A stretch of 64,000 bases of DNA. Source: Paraplanobispora takensis. GTDB taxonomy: Bacteria; Actinomycetota; Actinomycetes; Streptosporangiales; Streptosporangiaceae. The notes under the pieces are model-generated. The model made no database searches. It was not told the DNA's origin and saw only the letters and a program-made list of their open reading frames with translations. The translations under genes were made by a program, and so were the position numbers. The DNA is taken from positions 60,362-124,361 of the forward strand of contig NZ_BOOK01000041.1 in NCBI RefSeq assembly GCF_016863195.1, in the 5' to 3' direction. Below, one piece after another: positions 6,905 through 15,169 of this stretch (the stretch's first letter is position 1; every line of letters starts with the position of its first letter).

Positions 6905-8961
6905 GAGAGCACCTCTGGCTGACCGGTGGAGAGATTCTCGATGATCGTCCCGTCCCGTCCCGTCTCGTCGTGGGCGGGCACCGGCGTCTTCGCGGTCCTT
7001 ACACCGTGGGTGGCGCCCTGCTCGGCAGGGTCGTCCCCGAGGCTCTGGAGAGCACTCCCGGACATGTCGCTTCTCACGACATAGAGATCCGGAGCGTGGC
7101 TCCCGATCTGCGAGATCGGGTGATCGCGCGACGGGAGGGCATGGAGGCGCGGCTGGAGGAGGACGAGCGCATCCTGGTGCCCGCCCCCCGGCGCACGCTC
7201 AGGCTCGCCAACGGGGTGGCGGAGTTCCTCGCGGAGTGCCTTCCCGCGTGCCGCCCGCCCACCGCCGCGCCGTTCACGCTGGTGGTGCGCGACTTCCACC
7301 GGGCCGACCCGACCGATTGCGAGCTGGTCGAGATCCTGGTCAGGCGGCTGGATCCGGCGATCCTGACCGTGGTGATCCTGGGCGCCGGAGCGCCGCCGGC
7401 CTGGTTCCGCGGCCGGGTGCCCGCTCCCGGCGCCCCGCTGCCCGAGTGGCTCTCCGGCGGTGCGGCTTCCGCGAGGAACGGGGTCACCGGTGCGGTTCCC
7501 CGCCGGGACGGGCCCGTCCGGAGGGACGCGGCGGCCCATGTGGCCTCGGAGTGCACCGACGAGCGCTCGCGTGCCGCCTACGAGGCCACCTCCCCCGCCG
7601 GGCGCGCGCGGCTGCACGACCTGCGGGCCGAGGAACTGGAGGCCACGGGGGAGTTCTCCCTGCGGCTGGGGGCCGTCCCCTTCCACCGTGAGCTCGGGTC
7701 CGATCCCGCGGGCCGGGGGGTCGCGGCGCTGTGGACCGCGGTCGACCACTGCGTCCACGAGGGGTTCCTCGCCGCGGTGATCGAGCTCGGCGCGCGCGGG
7801 CTGCGCCTGGCCGAGCGGGGGTCGGAGCAGTGGTGGCGCTTCGCCCAGCGCACGGCCACGGCCCTGGGCGCCCTGGGACGGCAGGAGGAGGCCCGCGACC
7901 TCTACGAATATGTCCGCAGGGTCAGCCAGGACCCGGCCGTGCACGCGGCCTGCGCCTACGGCACGGCCATGCTCGACGCCCGTCACCCCGACCCGGCCGT
8001 CCGTGACCTGGGCCGGGCCACCGGGTGGATCAACCAGGCCGTCGCCATCTCCTCGCTGTTGCCCGATCCTCAGGAGCGCGCCTTCAAGCTGGGCTTCGAC
8101 CGCAACGGCCAGGCGTTGATCGAGATGCGCCAGAAGAGGCCGGCGCGGGCGCTCGCGCTGGTCGAGTCGGCCATCGCGCTGGCCGACGCGGCGCTGCGGG
8201 ACAGGCATCCGGTGCACCGCATGGTGCTGCACGCCAACCGGGGCCAGCTCCTGGCGGTGCTGGGCCGTACGAAGGAGGCCCTGGAGGAGTACGGCACCGC
8301 GATCGCCATCGACCCCCTGTTCGCCGACTACTACCTGGACCGGGGCAACCTCCTGCTGTCGCTCGGCCGGACCGAGGACGCCCTGGCCGACTACGAGACC
8401 GCGATCAGCGTGAGCCCGCCGCTGCCCGAGGCGTACTACAACCGGGCCGAGCTCCATCTCGTCATGGGCGACCTGGAGAGCGGCCGGGCGGACCTGGACC
8501 GCGTGCTGGAGCTGGACCCCGGCTATCTGGACGCCTACGTCAACCGGGCGGGCGTGCTGGCGATGCTGGGCCGCGAGGCCCGGGCGCGCGACGACGTGGC
8601 GGCGGGCCTGCGGCTCGACCCCGGCAACCCCCATCTGCTGACCGTCCGGGGACAGCTCGATGTCGAGGCGGGGCGGTTCGAGGAGGCCGCGGCGGCCTTC
8701 GACGCCGCCCTGACCGGGGCGGCCGGCCTCGGCGCGGCCTGGGCCAACCGGGGGATCCTCCGCTATCGGCTCGGCGACCCCGAGGGGGCCGCGGCCGACC
8801 TGGGGCGGGCGATAGAGCTCGGCGAGAGCGCCGAGCTGTACTTCAACCGGGCCATGGCCCTGCGGGACCTGGGCGACGAGGCCGGTGCGAGGCGGGATCT
8901 GCGGCGGGCCCTGGACCTCGCCCCCGGAGACCCGGACATCCGGGCCGCCCTGGAGTTCTGA
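6901..8961 (+). CDS. TPR repeat protein with degenerate STAND-like N-terminal domain
   Basis: A 686-residue soluble protein. Residues 1-170 look like a worn AAA/STAND nucleotide-binding region: FTLVVRDFHRADPTDCELVEIL resembles a Walker B/sensor segment, but I see no intact P-loop. Residues ~235-400 are helical. From about 410 to the end there are at least seven TPR units with the pattern A-x-x-x-x-G-x-x-x-x-A-L-x-x-Y (for example NRGQLLAVLGRTKEALEEYG, LDRGNLLLSLGRTEDALADY). TPRs bind peptides or proteins. The coupled 24-residue peptide gene just upstream makes peptide recognition or maturation an attractive but untested role. The GTG start at 6901 overlaps the peptide stop. Confidence 0.8.
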   Translation: MREHLWLTGGEILDDRPVPSRLVVGGHRRLRGPYTVGGALLGRVVPEALESTPGHVASHDIEIRSVAPDLRDRVIARREGMEARLEEDERILVPAPRRTLRLANGVAEFLAECLPACRPPTAAPFTLVVRDFHRADPTDCELVEILVRRLDPAILTVVILGAGAPPAWFRGRVPAPGAPLPEWLSGGAASARNGVTGAVPRRDGPVRRDAAAHVASECTDERSRAAYEATSPAGRARLHDLRAEELEATGEFSLRLGAVPFHRELGSDPAGRGVAALWTAVDHCVHEGFLAAVIELGARGLRLAERGSEQWWRFAQRTATALGALGRQEEARDLYEYVRRVSQDPAVHAACAYGTAMLDARHPDPAVRDLGRATGWINQAVAISSLLPDPQERAFKLGFDRNGQALIEMRQKRPARALALVESAIALADAALRDRHPVHRMVLHANRGQLLAVLGRTKEALEEYGTAIAIDPLFADYYLDRGNLLLSLGRTEDALADYETAISVSPPLPEAYYNRAELHLVMGDLESGRADLDRVLELDPGYLDAYVNRAGVLAMLGREARARDDVAAGLRLDPGNPHLLTVRGQLDVEAGRFEEAAAAFDAALTGAAGLGAAWANRGILRYRLGDPEGAAADLGRAIELGESAELYFNRAMALRDLGDEAGARRDLRRALDLAPGDPDIRAALEF

Positions 8962-9284
8962 GGGATATCGCATGCGATCGCCGGGTGCCGTCCACCGGTG
9001 GAATGCCCGCCGTCGCGTATGGGAGAAATACCCCCTTCCCCCTTCTTTCCGGCATCGGGTGGAAAGACCTCCACCCCGGAAGGGAAATGCTCATATGTGG
9101 GAGGAGGATCCTCCAACCCGGAGTGAGAGGTGGGAATTTCTCCCCCGCCAATCGGCTGTTTTCTCCCGAAGGCGGGACGGTATGAAGATTTTCCTCCCAA
9201 GGAGTCAATAGTCCCCTCCCGGGTGGGCGTGTCTTGCCCTGGAGCGAGGTCGTATGCCCCCGTGCCCTGCTCTCGCGGCCGTGA
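8962..9284. other. Structured intergenic region without a gene
   Basis: About 320 bp between the TPR gene and the tetR promoter with no convincing coding frame. It contains the hairpin GGGTGGA/TCCACCC (9057-9076, 6-nt loop), the 12-bp palindrome GGAGGATCCTCC (9103-9114) and several purine/pyrimidine-rich stretches such as CCCCCTTCCCCCTTCTTTCC. The hairpin may terminate the TPR transcript. A small RNA is possible but unsupported. Confidence 0.3.
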
Positions 9285-9314
9285 TTGACCAGCTGCTGAA
9301 CAAGCGTTTAGTAT
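9285..9314 (+). promoter_or_regulatory. tetR promoter, predicted leaderless
   Basis: TTGACC (9285-9290) and TAGTAT (9309-9314) are separated by 18 bp, close to the consensus for the primary sigma factor. The ATG at 9322 is 7 nt after the -10 box, where transcription should begin, so the tetR mRNA probably lacks a leader. No Shine-Dalgarno sequence is present. Confidence 0.65.
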
Positions 9315-9330
9315 ATTGAACATGCGTTCA
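9297..9330. promoter_or_regulatory. Two tandem TetR-type operators
   Basis: TGAACAAGCGTTTA (9297-9310) and TGAACATGCGTTCA (9317-9330) share 12 of 14 bases, each with TGAAC/GTTNA arms, and are 20 bp apart (two helical turns). The first lies in the promoter spacer and reaches the -10 box; the second covers the start site and start codon. This placement predicts autorepression of the tetR-monooxygenase operon. Confidence 0.65.
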
Positions 9331-9939
9331 GCACACGACGATCGCACCGCCCGGGCCGTCATCCGGGACCGGGCGCTGGAACTGTTCGCGGCCCGGGGGC
9401 CCGACTCGGTCACGGTCCGTCAGATCGCCTCGGCCGCCGAGGTCTCGCCCGGGCTCGTCATCCACCATTTCGGCTCCAAGGAGGGGCTGCGCTCCGCGGT
9501 GGACGAGCACGTGGCCGGGGTGTTCGACGGCCTGTTCGCCCGTGCGGAGGCCGGCGGGCTCGACATGTCGGACGGGAGGTCCTTCGCCGAGACGCTTCTG
9601 GAGAACCTCCCGCCCGGATCGCCGATCCCCGGCTATCTGCGCCGCCTGCTGCTGGCCGGTGACGCCGCGGGGACCGCGATCTTCCGGCGCTGGTTCGCGG
9701 CCGGCGCGGCGGCGGCCGATGCGCTGGTCGCCCGGGGCCTGATGGCGCCCGGCCGAGACCCCGTGGTCCGCACGGCCTTCGTGATGGCCGGCGACCTGAT
9801 GCTGCTGCTCCTGCGGGACCAGCTCGCCGACGTCCTCGGCGTCGATCCCCTCGGAGCCGAGGGCGCGGCCCGCTGGGCCGAGGAGGTGCTGGACATCTAC
9901 CGCAACGGACTGTTCGGCACGGAAGGGGAAACCTCATGA
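9322..9939 (+). CDS. TetR family transcriptional repressor
   Basis: A 205-residue regulator. The N-terminal DNA-binding domain is clear: RALELFAARGPDSVTVRQIA, then AEVSPGLVIHHFGSKEGLR, the HTH with the HHFGSKE recognition-helix end typical of TetR. Residues ~60-205 form the helical ligand and dimerisation domain. The ATG at 9322 was preferred over the TTG two codons earlier because it coincides with the predicted transcription start. Its stop overlaps the ATG of the FAD monooxygenase (ATGA). It probably represses its own operon through the tandem TGAAC/GTTCA sites and is relieved by a small aromatic or hydrophobic compound, perhaps the monooxygenase substrate. Confidence 0.9.
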   Translation: MRSAHDDRTARAVIRDRALELFAARGPDSVTVRQIASAAEVSPGLVIHHFGSKEGLRSAVDEHVAGVFDGLFARAEAGGLDMSDGRSFAETLLENLPPGSPIPGYLRRLLLAGDAAGTAIFRRWFAAGAAAADALVARGLMAPGRDPVVRTAFVMAGDLMLLLLRDQLADVLGVDPLGAEGAARWAEEVLDIYRNGLFGTEGETS

Positions 9940-11096
9940 GAGTCCTGATCTGCGGCGCCGGCATCGCCGGGCTCACGCTGGCCTGGTGGCTGCGGCGCGG
10001 CGGCGCCGAGGTGACGATCGTCGAGAAGGCGGCCGGGCCGCGCAGCGACGGCTACATGATCGACTTCTTCGGGTCGGGGTACGACGTGGCCGAGCGGATG
10101 GGCGTCCTCGGCGAGCTGCGCGGGATCGCCGCCGACATCGGGGAGCTCGTCTACCTCGACGGGAACGGCGGGCGGGCCGCCGGCCTGCGGTACGGCTCCG
10201 CCTCGGCGGCGGTCGGCGGCCGGGTGCTCAGCGTCATGCGCGGCGGCCTGGAGTCGGTGCTGCGCTCGTCGCTGGACCCCGGTGTGGAGATCCGGTACGG
10301 CACCAGCGTCGGCGCGGTGCGCGACGTCCCCGAGGGGGTGGAGGCCGAGCTGACCGACGGGACGGTGAGCCGGGCCGGCCTGCTGGTGGGGGCCGACGGC
10401 ATCCACTCGGTGGTCCGCCGGCTGGTGTTCGGGCCCGAGGAGCGCTATCTGCACCCCCTGGGCTATCACACCGCCTCCTACCTGATCCGGGACGACGAGC
10501 TGGCCGGGCGGATCGGCGGGCGGGCGATGCTGGTCAACGTGCCCGACCGTCAGGCCGGGCTCTACCCGGTGCGGGACGGCCGCCTGGCCGCCTTCCTCGT
10601 GCACGCCCGCGGCGGTACGGCGCCGCCCGCCGATCCGCACGCCGAGATCATGGCCCGCTACGGGGGCATGGGGGAGCTGGTGGATCGGGTGCTGGCGCAC
10701 TGCCCGCAGGACCCCTACTACGACTGCGTCGCCCAGATCCGGATGCCCCGCTGGAGCCGGGGCCGGACCATCCTGATCGGCGACGCCGCCCACGCGGTCT
10801 CGCTCATGGCCGGTCAGGGCGCCTCGACGGCGATGGGCGGTGCCTACACACTGGCCGTCGAACTGCTCGGCGCGGACGTCGGTGAGGCGCTGGAGCGCTA
10901 CGAGCGGCGGATGCGCCCGTTCATCGCGGGCAAGCAGGAGAGCGGCCGTGCCGCCGCCGGCTGGATGGTCCCGCACCGGGCCTGGCGGATCTCCGTGCGC
11001 AACCGGCTGTTCCGCCTGGCCGACCTGCCCGGCTCCGGCGCGGTCATGGGCCGAGCGTTCAGGCGCCTGAGCGGGAGCATCGTCCCGGCGGCGTGA
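9936..11096 (+). CDS. FAD-dependent aromatic-type monooxygenase
   Basis: A 386-residue class A flavoprotein monooxygenase of the PHBH/TetX superfamily, expected to use NAD(P)H and O2 to hydroxylate an aromatic or polyketide-like substrate. Motifs: the N-terminal Rossmann GAGIAGL (residues 7-13, GxGxxG) and acidic end of beta2 (IVEKA); the DG region LVGADGIHSVVRR; and the second FAD motif GDAAHAVSLMAGQGAS. It has no membrane anchor. It is translationally coupled to tetR (4-bp overlap) and hence under the same repressor. A role in detoxifying or modifying the inducer of the TetR protein is the simplest reading. Salicylate-hydroxylase-like or drug-inactivating activity cannot be distinguished here. 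Confidence 0.9.
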   Translation: MRVLICGAGIAGLTLAWWLRRGGAEVTIVEKAAGPRSDGYMIDFFGSGYDVAERMGVLGELRGIAADIGELVYLDGNGGRAAGLRYGSASAAVGGRVLSVMRGGLESVLRSSLDPGVEIRYGTSVGAVRDVPEGVEAELTDGTVSRAGLLVGADGIHSVVRRLVFGPEERYLHPLGYHTASYLIRDDELAGRIGGRAMLVNVPDRQAGLYPVRDGRLAAFLVHARGGTAPPADPHAEIMARYGGMGELVDRVLAHCPQDPYYDCVAQIRMPRWSRGRTILIGDAAHAVSLMAGQGASTAMGGAYTLAVELLGADVGEALERYERRMRPFIAGKQESGRAAAGWMVPHRAWRISVRNRLFRLADLPGSGAVMGRAFRRLSGSIVPAA

Positions 11097-11157
11097 AAGG
11101 GGAACGGCCGGATCCGGTCATCGCGGCGGTGCGGTCTCCGGGGGCGGCCGGGCCGGG

Positions 11158-11616
11158 TCATCCCAGCAGCGTGAGCCGGGAGACGACCGCGACCAGGTCC
11201 GGGGGTTCGAGCGGGTCGGGGAGCCCGGCCATCTCTTCCGGGGAGAACCAGGCGAACCCGCGGTAGGTGCCGTTCTCCTCCGAGGTCAGCGCGCCGGGCC
11301 CCACCTCGGGGGTGCCGGTGAACCTGGCGAGATAGAAGCGTTCGGTCTTGGCGTAGCGCACGCCGAGCCAGGTGAACTCCCGGCGCACCGGCACCCACCT
11401 GTCCAGCACCGCCTCACCCGGCAGCCCGGTCTCCTCGGCCAGCTCCCGCCGGGCGGCCTCGGCGGGCGTCTCTCCCGGGTCGATCCCCCCGCCCGGGGGC
11501 TCCCAGAACTCCTGGCCGCCGACCGGGTCGTACCAGCGCATCAGCAGGACCCGTCCCCGGCCGTCCACGCACACCACCCGCGCCGCGGGCCGGTCGCTCA
11601 CCTCGGAGTCGCTCAT
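11158..11616 (-). CDS. Nudix hydrolase
   Basis: A 152-residue Nudix-fold protein. The Nudix box GX5EX7REUXEEXGU is intact at about residues 43-65 (GGGIDPGETPAEAARRELAE then ETGL) with the metal-binding Glu residues in place. It cleaves a nucleoside diphosphate linked to another moiety; the substrate cannot be deduced. Its length is typical of a single-domain Nudix enzyme. It is convergent with the monooxygenase, which ends 61 bp away, and upstream lie DUF47 and Pit on the same strand (79 bp gap), so a shared transcript is possible but not required. Confidence 0.9.
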   Translation of the reverse strand: MSDSEVSDRPAARVVCVDGRGRVLLMRWYDPVGGQEFWEPPGGGIDPGETPAEAARRELAEETGLPGEAVLDRWVPVRREFTWLGVRYAKTERFYLARFTGTPEVGPGALTSEENGTYRGFAWFSPEEMAGLPDPLEPPDLVAVVSRLTLLG

Positions 11617-11695
11617 ATGCCGGGCACGCTATCACCGCCCGCCGGGCGTGTCGTGAGGGGGCGCAGAGGCGGGGAAGGGCCCCGGCCGCCGGGCC

Positions 11696-12328
11696 TCAGC
11701 GTTTCATCGCGCCGTCGGCGATGGCGTCGGCGGCCTCGCTGATCGCGGTGCCGACGATCTCCAGGCGGCGGACCAGCTCGCGCTCCTTCATCGACTCGGA
11801 GGTGACCTCCCCGGAGAAGATCCGGGCGATCTCGTACTGGTACATGCGCTGCAGGGTGCTGCCCGCCTTCTTGATCTGCAACGCGTCGTGGGCGACCACC
11901 GAGGGGCCGGAGGCCAGGTCGTGGACGGCGGTCTCCAGCGCTTCGATGCCGATGATCACCTGGTCGAGCATGGGGGCGAAGCGGTGCTGCTCGCTGACCC
12001 TGTACAGGTGCGACTCGCGGACGAAGTCGCGCAGTGAGTCGAGGATGTCGTCGATCGAGCGGGACAGCCGGAAGATGTCCTCCCGGTCGATGGGAGTGAT
12101 CAGGGATCCGGACAGCTCCTCCACCAGGCGGGCGCGCTGGGTGTCGCCCCGGTGTTCGATCTCCCGCATCTCCTCGTGCGCGTCGGCCCGGCGGGTGTCC
12201 CCGCCGATCATCGCGATGGCCAGCCAGGCGCCCTCCTTGGTGGCCTCCAGCTGCCCGATCAGTGCCTCGGCGAGCGCGCTGTCCATCTGGCCGGTCATCA
12301 GGTCCCGGACCCGGCGGAGCCGTTTCAA
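11696..12328 (-). CDS. DUF47/PhoU-like accessory protein of the Pit transporter
   Basis: A 210-residue, fully helical cytoplasmic protein of the DUF47 (Pit accessory, PhoU-like) family. E/D-rich helices suited to metal-bridged phosphate binding are visible (EMREIEHRGD at about residue 52, with PIDREDIFRLSRSIDDI downstream). It follows the phosphate permease by 22 bp on the same strand, the usual pit-DUF47 arrangement, and is expected to modulate that permease or signal phosphate status. Its length fits the family. A function independent of Pit seems unlikely from context. Confidence 0.88.
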   Translation of the reverse strand: MKRLRRVRDLMTGQMDSALAEALIGQLEATKEGAWLAIAMIGGDTRRADAHEEMREIEHRGDTQRARLVEELSGSLITPIDREDIFRLSRSIDDILDSLRDFVRESHLYRVSEQHRFAPMLDQVIIGIEALETAVHDLASGPSVVAHDALQIKKAGSTLQRMYQYEIARIFSGEVTSESMKERELVRRLEIVGTAISEAADAIADGAMKR

Positions 12329-12350
12329 GAGATCACCCCTCTGGCGGTCT

Positions 12351-13289
12351 TCAAGCGATCAACCCTTGGACGACGAGCGCGACCGCCGCGGCGAGCAGCG
12401 CGCTCACCGGCAGCGTCAGCGCCCAGGCCATGACGATCTTCGTGGCGGCGTGCCAGCGCACCCGGCCGGCGCTCTCGGTCATCCCCGATCCGATCAGGGC
12501 TCCGGCGATGGTCTGGGTCATGCTCACCGGCGCGCCGAGCGCGGCGCAGCCGATCACCGCGGTGCCGGTGGCCAGCTCGGCCGTCACCCCGTGCAGGGGG
12601 CGGGAGACGATGATCTCCCGGCTGAGCAGGCGGCCGGCGCGCGGCAGGCCGTACACGGCACCGGCTCCGAAGAGGCCGGCCATCGCGAAGCAGGTGGACA
12701 GCGGCGCCCCCGAGATGCCGAGGGCGAGCATGAAGACGGCCAGCATCTTCTGGCCGTCGTTGGCCGCGTAGGCCAGGCACTGCAGGGTGAAGCCGGCCCG
12801 GTGCCAGTGCCGCAGCCGGCGGCCGTGCGCCACGCGTACCAGCAGGATGCCCGCCGGCACGGCCAGCAGCGCCCCCACGAACGGCGCGGCCAGCGCGACC
12901 GCGAGCACGAACAGCACGTACTCGTAGGCGACCGGCAGGCCCCAGCCCAGGTCGGCGCCGGTCAGGGCGCCGACGATGGCGAGGGTCAGGCTGGTGGGCC
13001 GCCCCCGGCCGCTCAGGAACATCACGACGGCCAGCGCGGAGAGCACCGCGATGGCCATCACGAGCTGGCCCTGGGGGCCGTCCATGGTCGCCAGCCGGGT
13101 GGTGAAGGTGAGGGCGACCTGGTGGGCCACCGGTGGGACCAGGGTGATCGCGGCCATCATCATGAGCACGCCGGTGACCGGCCGGACGCTGGGGATCTTC
13201 AGCCCGGTCGCGAGCAGCGCCCCGCCGTCGTTCATCCCGCAGACGACCGCGAACAGGCCGGCGAGCGCGGTCAGGGCCAGCGAGCTCAC
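12351..13289 (-). CDS. Low-affinity inorganic phosphate transporter, Pit family
   Basis: A 312-residue integral membrane protein with about ten hydrophobic segments. It carries the duplicated Pit signature: the N-terminal GMNDGGALLATGLK near residue 18 and the related AYAANDGQKMLAVFMLALG near residue 195, both with the conserved N-D-G. The family imports phosphate, often as a metal-phosphate complex, using the proton gradient. It is shorter than E. coli PitA and resembles the actinobacterial PitH type. It is first in a two-gene unit with DUF47. The intergenic region to the divergent purU (13290-13528) shows no phosphate box that I can identify with confidence. Confidence 0.9.
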   Translation of the reverse strand: MSSLALTALAGLFAVVCGMNDGGALLATGLKIPSVRPVTGVLMMMAAITLVPPVAHQVALTFTTRLATMDGPQGQLVMAIAVLSALAVVMFLSGRGRPTSLTLAIVGALTGADLGWGLPVAYEYVLFVLAVALAAPFVGALLAVPAGILLVRVAHGRRLRHWHRAGFTLQCLAYAANDGQKMLAVFMLALGISGAPLSTCFAMAGLFGAGAVYGLPRAGRLLSREIIVSRPLHGVTAELATGTAVIGCAALGAPVSMTQTIAGALIGSGMTESAGRVRWHAATKIVMAWALTLPVSALLAAAVALVVQGLIA

Positions 13290-13528
13290 AATCCTCCAAC
13301 TCAGCCGATGCCGGGGGGACGGCGGGACCGATCTGGCCGCGGAGGCCGTGAACGGGCGGTCGTCGCGCCGATTACCTCCGTAGGACGTCGATGTCGTTGT
13401 ACCTACCCGCGATCGGGCGGATGATGGACCCCCGCCGCAGGTGAATCCCGCCTCGGGCGAAGGACGCTGTACCCTGCCCAGACCGGCCTCGCGGCGCCGT
13501 ACGACCCGATCTCCCCAAGGGTGAAGAC

Positions 13529-14380
13529 ATGAGTTCTGCCGAGTATGTTCTGACCCTGTCCTGCCCGGACCGTCCCGGCGTGGTCGCCGCCGTCTCCGGG
13601 CTGCTCGCCGGCCAGGGCTGCAACATCATCGAAAGCCAGCAGTTCGGCGACCGGGACGCCGGGCGCTTCTTCATGCGCGTGCAGTTCTCCGCGCCGATCC
13701 CCGAGGACGAGGTGCGCGCCGCCCTGGCCGCCCTGGCCCCCGAGTTCGGCATGGAGATCCGGCTGCGCGACGTGGCGGTCAAGCCGCGCGCGCTCATCCT
13801 GGTCAGCAAGTTCGACCACTGCCTGAACGACCTGCTCTACCGGGTCCGCTCCGGCCTGCTGGACATCGAGATCGTCGCGGTGGCCTCCAACCACCCCGAC
13901 CTGCGCCCGCTGACGCAGTCGTACGGCGTCGACTACCACCATCTGCCGATCGCCCCGCAGGGCAAGACCCGCCAGGAGATGGAGATCATGACGCTGGTCG
14001 AGCACTACCAGGCCGACATGGTGGTGCTGGCCCGCTACATGCAGATCCTGTCGGAGGAGCTGTGCGAGAAGCTGTCCGGCCGGGCGATCAACATCCACCA
14101 CTCCTTCCTGCCGTCGTTCAAGGGCGCCAAGCCGTACCACCAGGCCCACGCCCGGGGCGTCAAGCTGATCGGGGCCACCGCCCACTACGTGACGTCCGAC
14201 CTGGACGAGGGCCCGATCATCGAGCAGGAGGTCGCCCGGGTCAACCACAGCCACTCCCCGGAGGACCTGGTCGCCATCGGCCGTGACCTGGAGTGCGTGG
14301 CCCTGGCCAGGGCCGTGAAGTGGCACGCCGAGCAGCGCGTCGTGCTCGACGGGCACAAGACGATCATCTTCCCCCGATAG
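13529..14380 (+). CDS. purU: Formyltetrahydrofolate deformylase
   Basis: A 283-residue enzyme that hydrolyses 10-formyl-THF to THF and formate, feeding formate to purine synthesis and balancing one-carbon pools. It has an N-terminal ACT domain (residues 1-80: YVLTLSCPDRPGVVAAVSGL, then GCNIIESQQF) followed by a formyltransferase domain. The catalytic Asn-His-Asp set is recognisable in INIHHSFLPSFKGAKPY and TSDLDEGPII, and the PurU-type IASNH-like segment is VAVASNHPDL. Length and order match E. coli PurU. The ATG start at 13529 has AAGGG 8-12 nt upstream. It is divergent from the phosphate transporter. Confidence 0.93.
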   Translation: MSSAEYVLTLSCPDRPGVVAAVSGLLAGQGCNIIESQQFGDRDAGRFFMRVQFSAPIPEDEVRAALAALAPEFGMEIRLRDVAVKPRALILVSKFDHCLNDLLYRVRSGLLDIEIVAVASNHPDLRPLTQSYGVDYHHLPIAPQGKTRQEMEIMTLVEHYQADMVVLARYMQILSEELCEKLSGRAINIHHSFLPSFKGAKPYHQAHARGVKLIGATAHYVTSDLDEGPIIEQEVARVNHSHSPEDLVAIGRDLECVALARAVKWHAEQRVVLDGHKTIIFPR

Positions 14381-14472
14381 TCGGCCGCATCGCGGACATC
14401 CGGGCCGGGTCCGGAGGCGAATGACAGGCAGCCGCCTGACAAGTCTCATATATCCGGCACCGGAGGAACCCG

Positions 14473-14574
14473 ATGCGAAAGCACCATCTGTTCATCTGCG
14501 CGGTGCTGCCCGACGCGGCGGGCGCGGGCTTTCCCGATGACGGCCGTCCTCTCCACATCCGGGCCGGATGGTGA
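14473..14574 (+). CDS. Possible 33-residue ORF upstream of the sigma factor
   Basis: The ATG at 14473 follows an excellent ribosome-binding site GGAGGA (14462-14467, 5 nt spacing) and runs 33 codons: MRKHHLFICAVLP, then a Gly/Ala/Pro-rich tail ending RAGW. GC at third positions is about 80 per cent, as in real genes here. It ends 40 bp before the sigma factor start. It may be a small protein or an upstream ORF that tunes sigma factor translation. I recognise no family. The AT-rich CATATATCC just upstream could be part of a promoter. Confidence 0.4.
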   Translation: MRKHHLFICAVLPDAAGAGFPDDGRPLHIRAGW

Positions 14575-14614
14575 GAGGCTCAGATTTCCAGCCGACTGTC
14601 GGGAGTGTGGTGCC

Positions 14615-15169
14615 ATGGAGGCACCTGTCGAGGACGACCGCCTGCTCCACCAGCGGGTCGTGGGCGGGGAGGAGACGGCGCTCGGCGAGATCTACGACCG
14701 ATTCGCGCCACTGGTCTTCGGCCTCGCCGTACGGATCACCCGGGACCGCGTGGTCTCGGAGGACATCACCCAGGAGGTGTTCATCACCTTCTGGGAGCGC
14801 CCGCTGGCCTTCGACCCCGGACGGGGGTCGCTCCGCGGCTGGCTGGCCACCATCGCCCACCGCAGGGCGGTGGACCACGTCCGCACCCAGGAGCGACGCA
14901 AGGCCTCGGTCATCGGCCCGCGCCTGCTGGAACCCGAGCCCGAGCGGCTGGAGGACGCCGTGCTGTCCCGGTACGAGGCCGACGGAGTGCGACTGGCCGT
15001 CGGCAGGCTGCCCGACGACCTGCGGGAGGTCATCGAGCTGGCCTACTACCGGGGACGCACCTACCGTCAGGTCGCCGACGACCTCGGGCTGCCGGAGGGC
15101 ACCGCCAAGTCCAGGATCAGAATGGGACTGCGCAGGCTCGCCGACGCGCTGGCCGAGGAGGGGGCATGA
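14615..15169 (+). CDS. ECF-type RNA polymerase sigma factor
   Basis: A 184-residue group 4 sigma factor. Sigma region 2 spans about residues 10-80 (LGEIYDRFAPLVFGLAVRIT, DITQEVFITFW, GSLRGWLATIAHRRAVDHVR) and region 4 about residues 118-175 (LPDDLREVIELAYYRGRTYRQVADDLGLPEGTAKSRI), joined by a short linker, as in SigK/ECF19-like factors. The ATG at 14615 was chosen because the family N-terminus begins there and GGGAG (14601-14605) precedes it. The next gene starts inside its stop codon (ATGA), a typical sigma/anti-sigma arrangement, but the partner is an MDMPI-domain protein rather than a zinc anti-sigma factor. Confidence 0.9.
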   Translation: MEAPVEDDRLLHQRVVGGEETALGEIYDRFAPLVFGLAVRITRDRVVSEDITQEVFITFWERPLAFDPGRGSLRGWLATIAHRRAVDHVRTQERRKASVIGPRLLEPEPERLEDAVLSRYEADGVRLAVGRLPDDLREVIELAYYRGRTYRQVADDLGLPEGTAKSRIRMGLRRLADALAEEGA

